From NCBI GenBank assembly GCA_024220505.1, contig JAKZZE010000006.1, positions 124,001 to 188,000 on the forward strand: a stretch of 64,000 nucleotides of DNA. Direction: 5' to 3'. Under the pieces are notes generated by a model. That model worked only from the letters and a program-made list of their open reading frames with translations. It made no database searches and had not been told where the DNA came from. Made by a program: the position numbers and the translations under genes. This stretch comes from Rhizopus arrhizus. Lineage: Eukaryota > Mucoromycota > Mucoromycetes > Mucorales > Rhizopodaceae. Of the stretch, positions 48,135-59,229 are shown piece by piece. Every line of letters starts with the position of its first letter. Position 1 is the first letter of the stretch.

Positions 48135-49446
48135 TTATGCAAGACGTTTAGGTAAACCATCGGCATTCAAAAGAGATTCATTTTCGGCCAAAACACGAGG
48201 TCCATCATCCACCTTGGTATGCAACAAGCGACTCACACTACCAGCAGGTTGAACAGGGATGACGTTCTCGTTAAAGTTGGGGTGTGGGATAAACTTCTCG
48301 CCCAATTTGGTACCTTGAGTGACACGGTAGGGATCAGCAAAGAATTCTGAAGGTTCCTTGTTACTGGGAAAATAGTGACCGATCAATTGGATAATCTCGG
48401 GCATGTTTTTCTTGGGAGCATAGATCACCGCATTGGGCCCAGCATCATAAGTGTAGGCAGCCTTCAATCGACCATCAGGTGAAGAGGCATTGTATTCGTG
48501 AATGAGTTGAATGATAGCACGCGAGGTGTCGTTCATGTAAAAGATGGGAGGATAGGTATCGAGGCAGACCGCATGGAATTGGTTTGAATCACGCATGGTC
48601 AATTCGGCAAAGGATTGGAAATCCTTTTCGAGAATAGCCTTTTTCATGGCCTCCATACGCTCAGGGACAACCTGATTGATACGCTCGTTCATCAAGGTGC
48701 TCGTCTTGATCGTGCTTTGCATGCCTGCGGTAGATGAAGTACCCTTTTTGGCATCAGAAACTACACAGATCAAAGCCTCTAAATCAGGCCAGTGAGATTC
48801 AGGAGCGACTTGAACAGCCAGTGAATCCGATCCGTCTGCCTCCTCACCCATTTCCCAAGCAACAAATCCACCAAAGAGAGAACGACAAGCAGAACCAGAG
48901 CCTTGACGGGCGATACGGGAGACTTCAGAGGTAGAGATCGTCAACTCAAACAATTGAGAAAGAGTAAAGACGAGGGCGGCTAGACCAGAGGCAGAAGAAG
49001 CAAGACCGGCGGCGGTAGGGAAATTGTTTTCGGAACAGACATGCAAATGGTATGTTGAGAGAGGTTCGATAGGTTGACCGGTAGCTCCTGCCTTGTCTTC
49101 CATGGCTTTACGAATCGCACGAGTCTCACGGAAACAGTTGTGCATACGTCTGTTCTTGGTGATGTCTTCTTCCTTGCCATTCAACCAAAGACGATCTTGG
49201 CTGTATTCCTTGGCGGCAGAAATAGTAGTTTTGCTGTGAAGAATGTCTTGTGACAATGTCACAGAAAGTGAACTGTTTGTAGGCAAGATGAGTTCAGTGT
49301 CTCTTTTACCCCAGTACTTGATGACCTACAAGATGAAAAAAAAAAAAAGGTTTTGGGATGAGCTTCGTTCTTTAATCAATCTATAGAAATCAGATTCTTA
49401 AGCTTACGGCAATATTGACTGGAGCAGTGCAGGTAATGGTCTTCAT
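48135..49446 (-). CDS. MVD1: Diphosphomevalonate decarboxylase
   Basis: Two exons (49446-49408, 49325-48135) encode 409 residues. It starts [22 protein letters not shown], has TNSSLSVTLSQD, the GHMP-kinase-type phosphate loop FPTAAGLASSASGLAAL, then ARQGSGSACRSLFGGFV and a C-terminal AAYTYDAGPNAVIY segment. These are signatures of the ATP-dependent enzyme that turns mevalonate 5-diphosphate into isopentenyl diphosphate, a step in ergosterol and isoprenoid synthesis. The length is a little above that of yeast Erg19 (396), the extra residues being at the C-terminus. Codon use is biased, suggesting good expression. Its 3' end lies 77 bp from the right arm of the repeat island. Confidence 0.98.
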
Positions 49447-49570
49447 GAGCAAACGGAAAAAAGAAGAAGAGAGGTTTGGAAGAAGAAAAAAGAGAGAAGG
49501 TTTTTTGTGTACCTCTCTCTTTTCTCTCGCGTCAAATTACTGTCCTCTTCAAATCCCGACGTAATTGTTG

Positions 49571-49607
<37 letters not shown>

Positions 49608-50191
49608 TGTATTTGATCAAGACGCGTTTCTAAAAGACAATCGGCTTTCAATAATGTTATCAAGCGTAAGACCTACTACTAAGATTGCTTTTTTATGCAT
49701 TATGTAAATCCATATCTGTTCAAATTGATATATCAAAAGTTGATCTGCAGTTCAGCTCGTATGCAGGGATGTAAACGACGTTTCCTCCCCCTTTGAATTT
49801 TTTTTTCTTCATTTGCTTGGATGAAAAGAATAAAAGAGTATATTCAATATACTTATTTCAATTCAAAATGCACACTCTGTTAAGCTCAAATTTGCTTTAT
49901 CATAATTTTGTTTTCCACATTGCTTTGACAATGTGTATATTTCATATCGACTCTAAACGTTTTTTTGGAATTTAATAATACCGTGGGTGAACATGCATAA
50001 AATTGTTATTCGAATGCAGTGATTGAGGATATTCATGAAAGAAGTATCAAAAAAATAAAGTCCTGTATAGATGGCTGTGTATTAAAAACAATATTTGTTT
50101 TGCTTGGTGAATTTATTTTAATAAATGAAGGTATAACTCTAAGAAGAGGACAGTGTATGTCTATTTCAAAAACAAGCCTTGATCGCTTGGA
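49447..50191. other. Intergenic region
   Basis: 745 bp, AT-rich, with a ~31-bp poly-A run at 49575-49605. TC-rich sequence just upstream of the MVD1 start (on its sense strand AG-rich) may be promoter. Short frames on the + strand have no recognisable domain. Confidence 0.5.
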
Positions 50192-52028
50192 TCATTCTTC
50201 TCTATTCACCTTTTGTGATCTCACAATCAATTTCCCTCTTTCGCCAACAAAGAAGAACACATAGGGTGAACAGATCAACAAAAAGCAACCAGCGACAATA
50301 CAGAGCCAGAAGAAACCGATCGCACTATACAGATACCCTCCTAACAAGGGACCCACAATACCACCTAGGGCAAAGGCCACATTAAACAAACCATAGCTTT
50401 TTCCTTGGCCATCATCTCCACCGTCTGGGTTTTGAGACTGAACAACGTATCCGATCTCGGACAAGACGGGGGTTAAGAAGGCAGCCACGCAAAAGCCTTG
50501 GATGACAAGAAGGACGACAAGAGGCGCTATGCCACCTGCGGTACTCTTGTTGGGAATACCGGTCAATAAAAGAGCTACTGAGCAGAGTAACCAGGTGGGG
50601 ATCACGACAATCTTGGGACCGTATTTGTCGGCGACTATGCCTGCAAGAGGAGAGGCGATGAATGCAGGCGCTACTTCTGCAATAAATAGGATACCAATCT
50701 GACTTGAGTTGTATCCCCATTCGGTTGCTAATCGGATACTAAGCGTAGTCTAGGATCAAAGGTTAAAGAGAAGCCTAATCGATATCCTTTCTTTGCACGT
50801 ACTTCGAATGTGCCAATAACGACAGCGTTTGAAAAGGCCATGAGCATTCCTGCTAGTAAACGATGCTGCTTCAAGAGTCTTAGGTAAGTCACAGGTTTTT
50901 GGTTTTTCATTTCTTCTTTTTCCTCTTGTGAATTGATCGTCACATCAGTTGACTCTATATCATCCTTTTTGGATGTGCTGTCTACAATCGTTTCTTTTTC
51001 AAACCATTCAGGAGGATTATTTTTACGTTCTACTAGGAATAACCGCAGTATTAAATCAATTCCTGCCAATACAATACAAAAGATAAACGGTGATTTATAT
51101 CCTGCATGTTGATACAATGCTATAAATTTTTTTGATTATTTTTAAAGCAGATTCAGTGAGAGTTTTGCTTTTTTTTTATATACCTCCTAAAGTAAGTAAT
51201 TCAATAGATCAGCAATTATAACAAACAAAAAGTACTCTTATAGCTGTGACGTCTTACCTCCTATAGGTGCTCCAGCAACCATACCGATGGAATGAAACAT
51301 CATGACTCTTCCCATCTAACAAAAGAACAGTATAAATAATGTATTTACGCAGCTTCACTCTTCTTTACCTGTGTTCCTAATTCTTCTAAAGGAAATGTAT
51401 CAGATATCAAACACATACCCAAAGTCCATACGCATGCATCCGAAAATCCCTGTAGAAAACGAGCAAGCAAAAGCTCCCAATACAATTGGCCCAGCATAAA
51501 GAGTAAAGTAGATCCTAAAAGACCAAGGATACCGGCAAGCATTAAACCTTGACGATGCTTTAATCGATCCCCTAAATATCTATCATAAGCCTCTCTCTTT
51601 TTTTATTTTATTTTTTTTTATTCTACCCAAATATCCAAAACCAATGGATCCAACAATCAGACCAACCGAGAATAAGGCAAGAAGAATACCAGAATCTTTT
51701 GAAATATTGCCTGCATCAGACAGTTCTGAATGATATGGATCAGAAGTAGGATTGTCGGGTGATCTACCGTGTTCGATAGATTCAAGAGCAAAAGGAACTG
51801 GAATAGAATGTTAAAGAGGTACTTTGGTATCAATTGAATGTATTCTTACTGATAGGAACAATAATACTATAAGTAATCATCTATCAAACACATTACAATT
51901 AGCTATTACTGTTCTTTTTCTTTCTTATTTCGGATAATTATTACATCTGTAAAGAGTGACACGCAGACAGTGACTAGCACATAAAGTCTCGCAGATCGGA
52001 AACGAGCAAAGACTGGTTTTCTTTTCAT
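50192..52028 (-). CDS. Major facilitator superfamily transporter (DHA1/SLC18-like)
   Basis: Exons on the minus strand assemble into a 12-TM carrier of roughly 480 residues. MKRKPVFARFRSARLYVLVTVCVSLFTD | MITYSIIVPI | VPFALE-type loop 1, then motif A (GSIGFGYLGDRLKHRQGLM), LLARFLQGFSDACVWTLGMCLISD, GRVMMFHSIGMVAGAPIGG, a ~60-residue charged central loop, and a C-half with AGIVADKYGPKIVV (motif A again) and GLFNVAFALGGIVGPLLGGYLYSAIGFFW. The antiporter-type pattern and homology to vesicular amine/TetA-like carriers suggest a drug:H+ or metabolite antiporter. Substrate is unknown. The start at 52028 is a choice; one more short upstream exon is possible. Small introns at 50750, 51120-51270, 51317-51370, 51580 and 51800-51960 were inferred from frame and topology. 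Confidence 0.87.
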
Positions 52029-52405
52029 ATCTTTTGCTAAACAAAAATAAGAAGTAAAAAATAAAAAATAGAAATATGACAGAAAAAATATAATACAATT
52101 GACCGGCGCACTTTCCGAGACTTTGTTCAGACCCTGTTGTCCAAATTAGGTATCATTTACCATTCGAATTGTCGCAGCTAGAAAAAAAAAAGAAAAAGGT
52201 TACAAAGGCAAGCTTGGTTTTTTTATTTTTTCTGCCAAAGATTTTTTGTTTATTATTTGAATTGAAAGGAAATGGGGGGCTCATTGTTTAAATATAATAG
52301 TGTACAACACATGAATACTGTCATGCTGATAAATATTCTGTGTTTGAGAAAGATCTACGACATAACAATTTACATTTTTTGTAGAGTCGTTTGTCCAATC
52401 AGCTT
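52029..52405. other. Intergenic spacer
   Basis: 377 bp, AT-rich. It may contain a short 5' exon or leader of the MFS gene (an ATG followed by GTAAAT lies near 52160). Nothing else is recognised. Confidence 0.4.
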
Positions 52406-52997
52406 TTAGAACATTGCTGACAAACTAGACAGATCATCGCTTTCTCCTTTGGCATACTTTTTCGTCGTGTTCTTTAAGCGAATTAACGAACGATCAATAA
52501 AATGAATGGCTTAAAAAGAAATGTGAATTGGGTTGCTAAAAAGTGAGTTTTGCAAGAAAATATTACTGTCATCTGTAATGCACCGTGTAATTGCTTTGCA
52601 TTCAGAAGGTGTAACAAAGATTATATCTCCATGCTGGTGGTTTTAAACAAAATCGATTCTATTCACACCACTCGCTTAATTGTCGCTAAAAGTCAAAAGT
52701 AGGATCATCTTCTTTAGTGACTGATGAATCAAGAAGGATTGTAAGAAAAGATGAGACCAAGTCTATAGAAACAAGCAGAGTATGACCAAGGTGAACAAAT
52801 AAAGCACACTGAAAACAGTCGTCGGATGAAGCCGCCGCACGAATCCAATGAAACCAATCACAGAACTTGCCGAAAAAGTCAAATGGATTCATTCTGCTCC
52901 CTTTTTGCCTCAGTCTGATGATCAAAATAGCAGCAGCTAAAAATCCAATGTGACCACGATGGCCTTCAAACAACAAAACCAACAGCGAACCAGACAT
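52406..52997 (-). CDS. Putative small multi-exon gene, unknown product
   Basis: Tentative model. A start at 52997 (MSG...) lies 214 bp from the divergent VPS18 start. Likely coding pieces are AAAILIIRLRQKGSRMNPFDFFGKFCD (~52945-52850), a short TIKRV-like exon, HGDIIFVTPSECKAITRCITDD (52635-52568) and, after a GTAATA...TTTAAG intron, IHFIDRSLIRLKNTTKKYAKGESDDLSSLSAMF with its stop at 52406. The last two pieces join well and look genuinely coding; the order and phase of the earlier exons are uncertain. I do not recognise the family. The product would be a small soluble protein of about 110-150 residues. Confidence 0.45.
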
Positions 52998-53211
52998 GAG
53001 CTCACAAAATACACAGGATTGGATCCCTGCTCTTGCTGGCTTTCCCTTGTATCCACCCTACCCGAGACGTGTGCTGTACTTTGGGGAAATCCATTTTGCC
53101 TAGACTATTTCAATTGAATTGTTTATTGCTCTTGATTCGTCAATGTTTAATTCCCGACCTTTTCTCTCTCCATTCTTCTCAAACACAAACTCTCTTTTTC
53201 ACTGTCGACAG
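52998..53211. promoter_or_regulatory. Short divergent promoter upstream of VPS18
   Basis: 214 bp between the VPS18 start and the putative minus-strand gene, ending in a TC-rich tract (53161-53200) immediately 5' of the VPS18 ATG. Confidence 0.45.
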
Positions 53212-55427
53212 ATGTCACTCTTTGATGATTTTTTAGAATCCACACAGTCTACTTCCGCAGAGACACGTCCTATTCCTATTCCACAAAACAACAGAAAAGT
53301 AAGAAAGAGGAAGAAATGATTGAAAAAGACTGATGTAGTGTCTAGAAAGCTTCTGTAGAAGATGAAGAAAGCCATGTCTGGAAATCCCACCTTCAACAAA
53401 AGAATTATGAAGCAGCGATTCAGTCTTGCAAATCACCTGCACAGCAAGCACAAGTGTATGCTGCACAGGCACAAGACGAATTCGAACGAGAACGCTATAC
53501 GACCAGTGCTCAGTGTTTTGCGAAAAGCAATGTGCCCTTTGACCAAGTCGTCTTGAAATTCACCCGGGTCAAAGAAAAGGATGCGCTTCGATATTATCTC
53601 ATCCACCGACTCGAAAGACTTGGACCCAATGTAATACGCTTGTTTCTATCGGTTATTGTTTATTTATATAAAAAAATGAAGATAGGATCGTACTCAGAAG
53701 ACGTTGGTTGCGACTTGGCTGGTTGAATCTTATTTGTCAAGGATGGATCAGTTGGATGACAAAGCAGCTTCTATAAGAGGTACATCTGGTACGAGTCATC
53801 GATCCTTCAAGTATTTTACTGAAGAGCAGCAGAGTATAAGGGATGAGTTTAAAACATTCTTGGAAACCTATGGTGCCCTTCTGCATGCACCCACGACCTA
53901 TAAATTGATTGCCAAGCATGGACGGAATTCAGAATTAATCTATTATGCGTCATATATTGGAGACTCGGAAAAGATGATTGATCACTGGATTGATGAAAAG
54001 AATTGGGAAAAGGCGTTGGATTTGCTAAAAGAACAAGTAAGACAAAAAAAAAGATCTCTGACGATGATTAAGAAAAACGGGTGAATAGGATCAATTGGAC
54101 TTGATTTACAAATACAGTACGCTGTTAATAGATCATGTGCCTGTAGAGCTTGTCAATCTCTGGCTAGACCGTCCAGGATTGAATCCGAGATACCTTATTC
54201 CTGCTCTGCTACGATACCATCATTCAGACAGTATTTTAGAAGTAAGAAAAAAAGAATCGAGAATACCAAGAGGACCTAACACTTTTTTTAGAACCAAGCG
54301 ATTCGCTATTTATCGCACGTAGTCACTGATTTAGGAAATACGGATTCTATCATTCACAACCTTCTCCTGTCACTCTATGCAGCACAGCCCAACCAAGATG
54401 AAACTCCCCTGCTGACATTTTTGAAAAATGAGGTGAGCAAAAACGATAAAGGTGAGAGATGTACTCAATCATCAAAAAGGGACGAGATATGCACTATGAA
54501 CTTGATCACGCTTTGAGAGTATGCAGTGAACACAAGAGGACAAGAAGCTGTGTTCATATCTATGGACAGATGGGATTGTATGAAGAGGCTGTCAGGTTGG
54601 CATTGGAACATAAAGATTTGGATCTGGCTCGTGTCTATGCTGACAAACCAGAAGAGGATGACGTTTTACGTAAAAAGTTATGGACGAATATAGCAAAATA
54701 CGTGATTGAGAGTAGTGAGGATATCAAAAAGTAAGTAGAGATATTCTATGGAGATGAAGAAGCTTATGTTTGTAAAGTGCTATACAGTTGTTGAGGGGAT
54801 GTGATTTATTGAAAATAGAAGACATCTTACCATTCTTTCCAAATCATGTATTGATTGATAACTTTAAGGAAGAAATCTGTGCATCTCTGGAAGAATATAA
54901 CGTCAGTATTGAAGAATTAAAGTCTGAAATGGATAACGCAACTGTCTGTGCTGACCATATACGGTTAGATGTAAAGAAATTAAAGAAAAAGTAAGCGGGA
55001 AAAAAAAAGTTGGGGGAAAATAAGGAGCTGATGGACGAATAGGTTTGCTGTTGTTGAAGAAGAACAAGCTTGTAGTTTATGTAAATTTCCTTTGTTGACT
55101 CGCCAATTTTATGTATTTCCTTGCCATCATGTGTTTCACGCAGACTGCTTGATCAACCGGGTCACTAAACACTTGCCTACTCGTCAAATCAGGAAATTAG
55201 CAGACATTCAAGAGCAGCTATCAAGGGAATTCAAGTTGGCAAGGACGAGAACACAAGAGGAAGAGGAAGACTTGGAGATTTTTAAAAGAATTGAAAGTTT
55301 AAGACATCAACTGGATGATATCGTGGCTGATCAGTGTGTTGTATGTGGAGATATTCTCATCCACTCGATTCATGTACCATTTATAACTGAAGAAGAAGCA
55401 GAGATTGCTTCCAGTTGGATCATTTAA
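53212..55427 (+). CDS. VPS18: VPS18 (HOPS/CORVET subunit) lacking the N-terminal beta-propeller
   Basis: Eight exons (53212-53298, 53346-53630, 53686-54036, 54089-54241, 54292-54432, 54480-54730, 54778-54990, 55043-55427) join in frame to 621 residues. After 29 N-terminal residues (MSLFDDFLESTQ...) the protein passes directly into the helical solenoid: EDEESHVWKSHLQQKNYEAA, then the clathrin-heavy-chain-like repeat, YELDHALRVCSEHKRTRSCVHIYGQMGLYEEAV, KIEDILPFFPNHVLIDNFKEEI, and a C-terminal RING-like finger (CSLCKFPL ... FPCHHVFHADCLI ... CVVCGD). This is Vps18/Pep3, a core tethering subunit at vacuole and late endosome. Family members are ~900-1000 residues, with a ~350-residue propeller that is absent here; no + strand coding sequence for it exists in the upstream kilobase. 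Convergent with the lectin gene, 37 bp apart. Confidence 0.93.
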
Positions 55428-55464
55428 TTGTGGGAATAAAAAATGATATTTTATTAAAAGGTAT

Positions 55465-56023
55465 TTAAGCAGGAGTAAGTTGCCACTGTTGATTGGCAGC
55501 AACAGAACCTTGTTTCTTTTCATACAAGATGACCTCAGCCCCATCTTCATCTTTACCACCCTTGATGTCCAAGACCAAGTCCTTGCTGGCAAAGGTATGG
55601 ATAAAACCATTTCCGTCAATCGTCCAAGTCTGGTTCTTGTGGTCATCAGAGACTTCTTGAGCGTCGTATTGAATGATATGAGCATCTTTCTCAATCTTGT
55701 TACCCTTAACATCCAACACCTTTCCACTCTTGACGTTGGCAAAGTAACCATCACGATAGACCCAGAGTCTAGGATAGGAAAGAACGCGTTAGTGAAAGAA
55801 AAAAGGGGTGGTGTTTGACATTACTGGTTGTCATTGTCAGAGTCCTTCTTGGACCAAACAACAATCTTTGCAGCATTTTCTGTGGAACCACCGGCGACGT
55901 CGAGGACGCGTCCGTTTAACTGCAAAAAGAAAATGTAAATGATTCTCTTCCCCCCTTTTTTTTTCACTTTTTAACGATCGTTACCTTAGAGACAATGAAA
56001 AAAGCACCTTGAGGAATAGACAT
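55465..56023 (-). CDS. Ricin-B-type beta-trefoil lectin domain protein
   Basis: Three exons starting at 56023 (MSIPQGAFFIVSK | LNGRVLDVAGGSTENAAKIVVW... | LWVYRDGYFANVKSGKVLDVKG...) give ~150 residues composed almost entirely of one beta-trefoil carbohydrate-binding domain. Three internal repeats carry the usual LDV/LDI-G and QxW-type features: GRVLDVAGG, GKVLDVKGNK...NQTWTIDGNGFI, and LVLDIKGGKDEDGAEVILYEKK...NQQWQL. There is no catalytic or toxin chain, no signal peptide and no membrane helix, so it is probably a cytosolic lectin-like binding protein, as known from many fungi. Ligand unknown. Convergent with VPS18. Confidence 0.9.
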
Positions 56024-56329
56024 GTTGAATTTATTTTAATCATCTTTCATCGTTCTTGATGTCTTGTATTTATATATTTTACTTTTTCTTTAAATCATCA
56101 TGACGTTTGGAAGTACATGAAATAATCATTAGCTATACAGCATATCATAATATACATCATAATTTATCTAACTAAATAAAGGCTATAGTTTTATTTTAGG
56201 TTGAAAAAAAAGGGGATGGGGGGGTAAGGAGGGGGATACTATTTCTATACAAGTAAACGAAATATACATTTTACATTTGTGTGTGTTTAAAATTTGGGAA
56301 AATAAAAAATTGCGCCACTTTTTTTTTCT

Positions 56330-57429
56330 TTACCATCCACGCTTGGCATACTTTTCATTGTCTGATAATTGATCCAAGTTGATACCAACAATAGCTTCAC
56401 CGAGATCTTCAGATACTTCAGCCAATACCTTGGGGTCATTGTAGTGAGTGACAGCTTGGACGATAGCCTTGGCACGCTTGGCTGGGTTACCAGATTTGAA
56501 GATACCAGAACCAACAAAGACACCATCACAGCCCAATTGCTATTTTATAATCGTTAGTCTAAATACAAAACAGGAACTCGAGTCACTTACCATCATGAGG
56601 GCAGCATCAGCAGGAGTAGCGACACCACCAGCAGCAAAGTTAACAACAGGAAGACGACCGAGCTTGGCAGTTTCCTTGAGCAAGTTGTAAGGAGCTTGAA
56701 GATCCTTGGCATAAGCATAAAGTTCTTCATCTGTCATGGTAGAAGCACGACGAATTTCGGCATTGACAGTACGGATGTGACGAACGGCTTCGACAACGTT
56801 ACCAGTACCAGCTTCACCCTTGGTACGGATCATGGCAGCACCTTCGTTGATACGACGAAGGGCTTCACCCAAGTTCTTTGCACCACAAACATAGGGAATC
56901 TTAAAGTTGTGCTTGGCGATATGGTTAGATTCGTCAGCAGGGGTCAAGACTTCGGATTCGTCAATGTAATCAACACCAATGGATTCAATGATTTGAGCTT
57001 CGACAAAGTGACCAATACGGACCTTGGCCATGACAGGAATTGTGACGGCTTCAATAATTTCCTTGATCATCTTGGGATCAGACATACGGGCAACGCCACC
57101 TATTTTTTTTTTTTTTTGATGAGTCATCCACCCCATGTCAAAGAGAGTGATTCACTTACCATTCTTGCGAATATCAGCAGGAACACGTTCCAAAGCCATG
57201 ACAGCACAAGCACCAGCTTCTTCAGCAATTCTGGCTTGTTCAGCATTAACAACATCCATGATAACACCACCCTATCAAAAAATTAAAGTTTAGGACAAAG
57301 CTCACAAAACAAACCTTAATTTATTACCTTCAACATTTGAGCTAAACCAGCCTTGATAGAGAAGGAATCTTCCTTGTTGTCACCATTGACTTTTTCAGAG
57401 TGAAGATTAGCAGGAGTAGTGAAAGACAT
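56330..57429 (-). CDS. PDX1: Pyridoxal 5'-phosphate synthase, PdxS/SNZ subunit
   Basis: Four exons (57429-57328, 57271-57160, 57099-56591, 56539-56330) encode 310 residues. The (beta/alpha)8 barrel shows [35 protein letters not shown], the lysine-bearing [15 protein letters not shown] and [21 protein letters not shown], and the phosphate loops [16 protein letters not shown] and [12 protein letters not shown]. It forms vitamin B6 cofactor from ribose 5-phosphate, glyceraldehyde 3-phosphate and ammonia supplied by the glutaminase Pdx2/SNO, which is not in this window. In yeast SNZ and SNO genes are neighbours; here they are not. The antisense frame over exon 3 is a shadow of strong codon bias. 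Confidence 0.98.
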
Positions 57430-59229
57430 TTTTGAGAATTGTAGAAAGAAAGGAATAAAAAATTCTTGCGCTTGAAAGATGAGAGATTTTATATGGACAT
57501 TAACTGACAATGAATTAATTCGAGTCCAATCAAAGGGCCCATCTCACGTGATTGTGTGAAACATCTTGACAATTGACTCATCTCTTATACACTTTATCTT
57601 TCCCACTTACTTTTCATGACTACAAAAATTTCACAAAGAGTCATCATCCGTCTTTATCTGATGAACTTGCTTTTTTCTTTTTCTTTTGATGCTATTATTT
57701 TCCTTTTTTTTTTTTTTTTTTCTTTACCGAAAATGCTTCAGATCGAAGATGATCTTTAAAACGGTCACTTTGAGATGGTTTGACGAATGAAATAAAGTAT
57801 TTTTATTTTCTGGCATAAAGATTGGTGCAGGTCCCTGCATTTCAATCTGGTTCTGTCTCTTCAATGCTGCGGATTTTTTAATGTGTATAACTGATTCACA
57901 TTGGTTTTGTTCTTTTTTATTTTCTTTTTTTTTTTTACTACTACGAATCGGAAGGATAGCTTTTCTATTTCTAAACAAATAGAAAAAATAATAATCAGTG
58001 CATTATTAACTTTCATATCATTGGTTAAAGTCATATAACACACACTGTCGTATCTTTTATTCATAAACACTTGTCCTGAAAATAAGTGTGTTGACTTTGA
58101 ATAGTCTTTTATCATCAATTTTTGAGAATGAACATATAGCTGACGATAAGTTTTATTTAATAATATAATCCAAGTTGTATATCACATAACAAATTAGTAA
58201 AATATCTTGTCCATTTTATAAACTTGAGACATCCTACTTTTTTTTTTTTTTTTTTTCTCAAAGGAGTAAAACAAAAATAGACTTTTTGACTCATTTTGTA
58301 TAAAACAACAATTTACTTTATCTCTCTTTCGTTGTTGTCATGAGTAATTTTACTGTAAAGAGCCACCCAAACAAGAGAAATCATGGTCTCATTTACAAAC
58401 ATCCATTCCACATAACCTCAGACCTTCTCTTGACATGAATCATTGCATCTACATCCGGAAGCCTGGTGTTGACTATCAGACAGACTCAGGAAACCACATG
58501 TGCTCCCCCTTTTTTTTTAAAAAAAAAAAAAAAGAACTGAAAGTCTTTGAAAGAAGGGTCTATGACTCTTGTGCCTTCTACCAGAAAACATTCGACTGCA
58601 AATCTTTCAAACAAAGCATTCCATTCTGAAAACCGATCCCTTGCAAAACAAGGACAATATCGATCTTCAACAGCTCATTTTTTTAAATTTGCATGATAAT
58701 GCCTTGACAGATCGAAAGGACCGCTGGATTCCTTGAAGGCATCATGAATGTCATAGTAACGCAAGACTACTCTCATCATTTAACCTATCCTTCAAGAAAA
58801 TAGAAAGACGAACGAACCACATCAAGATTTCTAAAGAAACCTTTTTACTGTACACATCATCTTTTTGAACGTCCTCGGTCGAACACGGGAGAACGTGTCG
58901 TCGTGGGATCAATTTGAATCAACACAAGAAAAGAGCAGCTTGAAAACACTGTGGTTTGTGCTGATTGAATCCGTCAATGATTTTATGTCAACATCAGAGC
59001 AGACACACAATCTTTTATAAAACATCCAGTGTCAATCCTGTAGATCTCTGGTCAACAGAAGGGATGTCTAGCCTCGGAATGATACAAGATCTTTCACACA
59101 CGGGCCGACAGGGTGTCATCCTAAATCTTGTGTACTGTTTAAGCAAAACAAAAACTTTCTTTACACAATTGATGTTACAATTTAAAGAAGCTTATACAAG
59201 TTTTTTATTATTATTCACATTTCAACATG
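57430..59229. other. Intergenic region
   Basis: 1.8 kb without a convincing gene. It holds poly-T runs at 57702-57720 and 58237-58256. A minus-strand frame at 57724-57978 is Lys/Asn-rich and ends without a domain, so it was not called. Confidence 0.5.

Noticed and set aside
55465..56023. Ricin-like toxin
   Set aside because: Only the beta-trefoil lectin fold is present; there is no catalytic chain or secretion signal.
56696..57286. 196-codon + strand frame over the PDX1 gene
   Set aside because: Antisense shadow of the highly biased PdxS coding sequence, crossing its introns.
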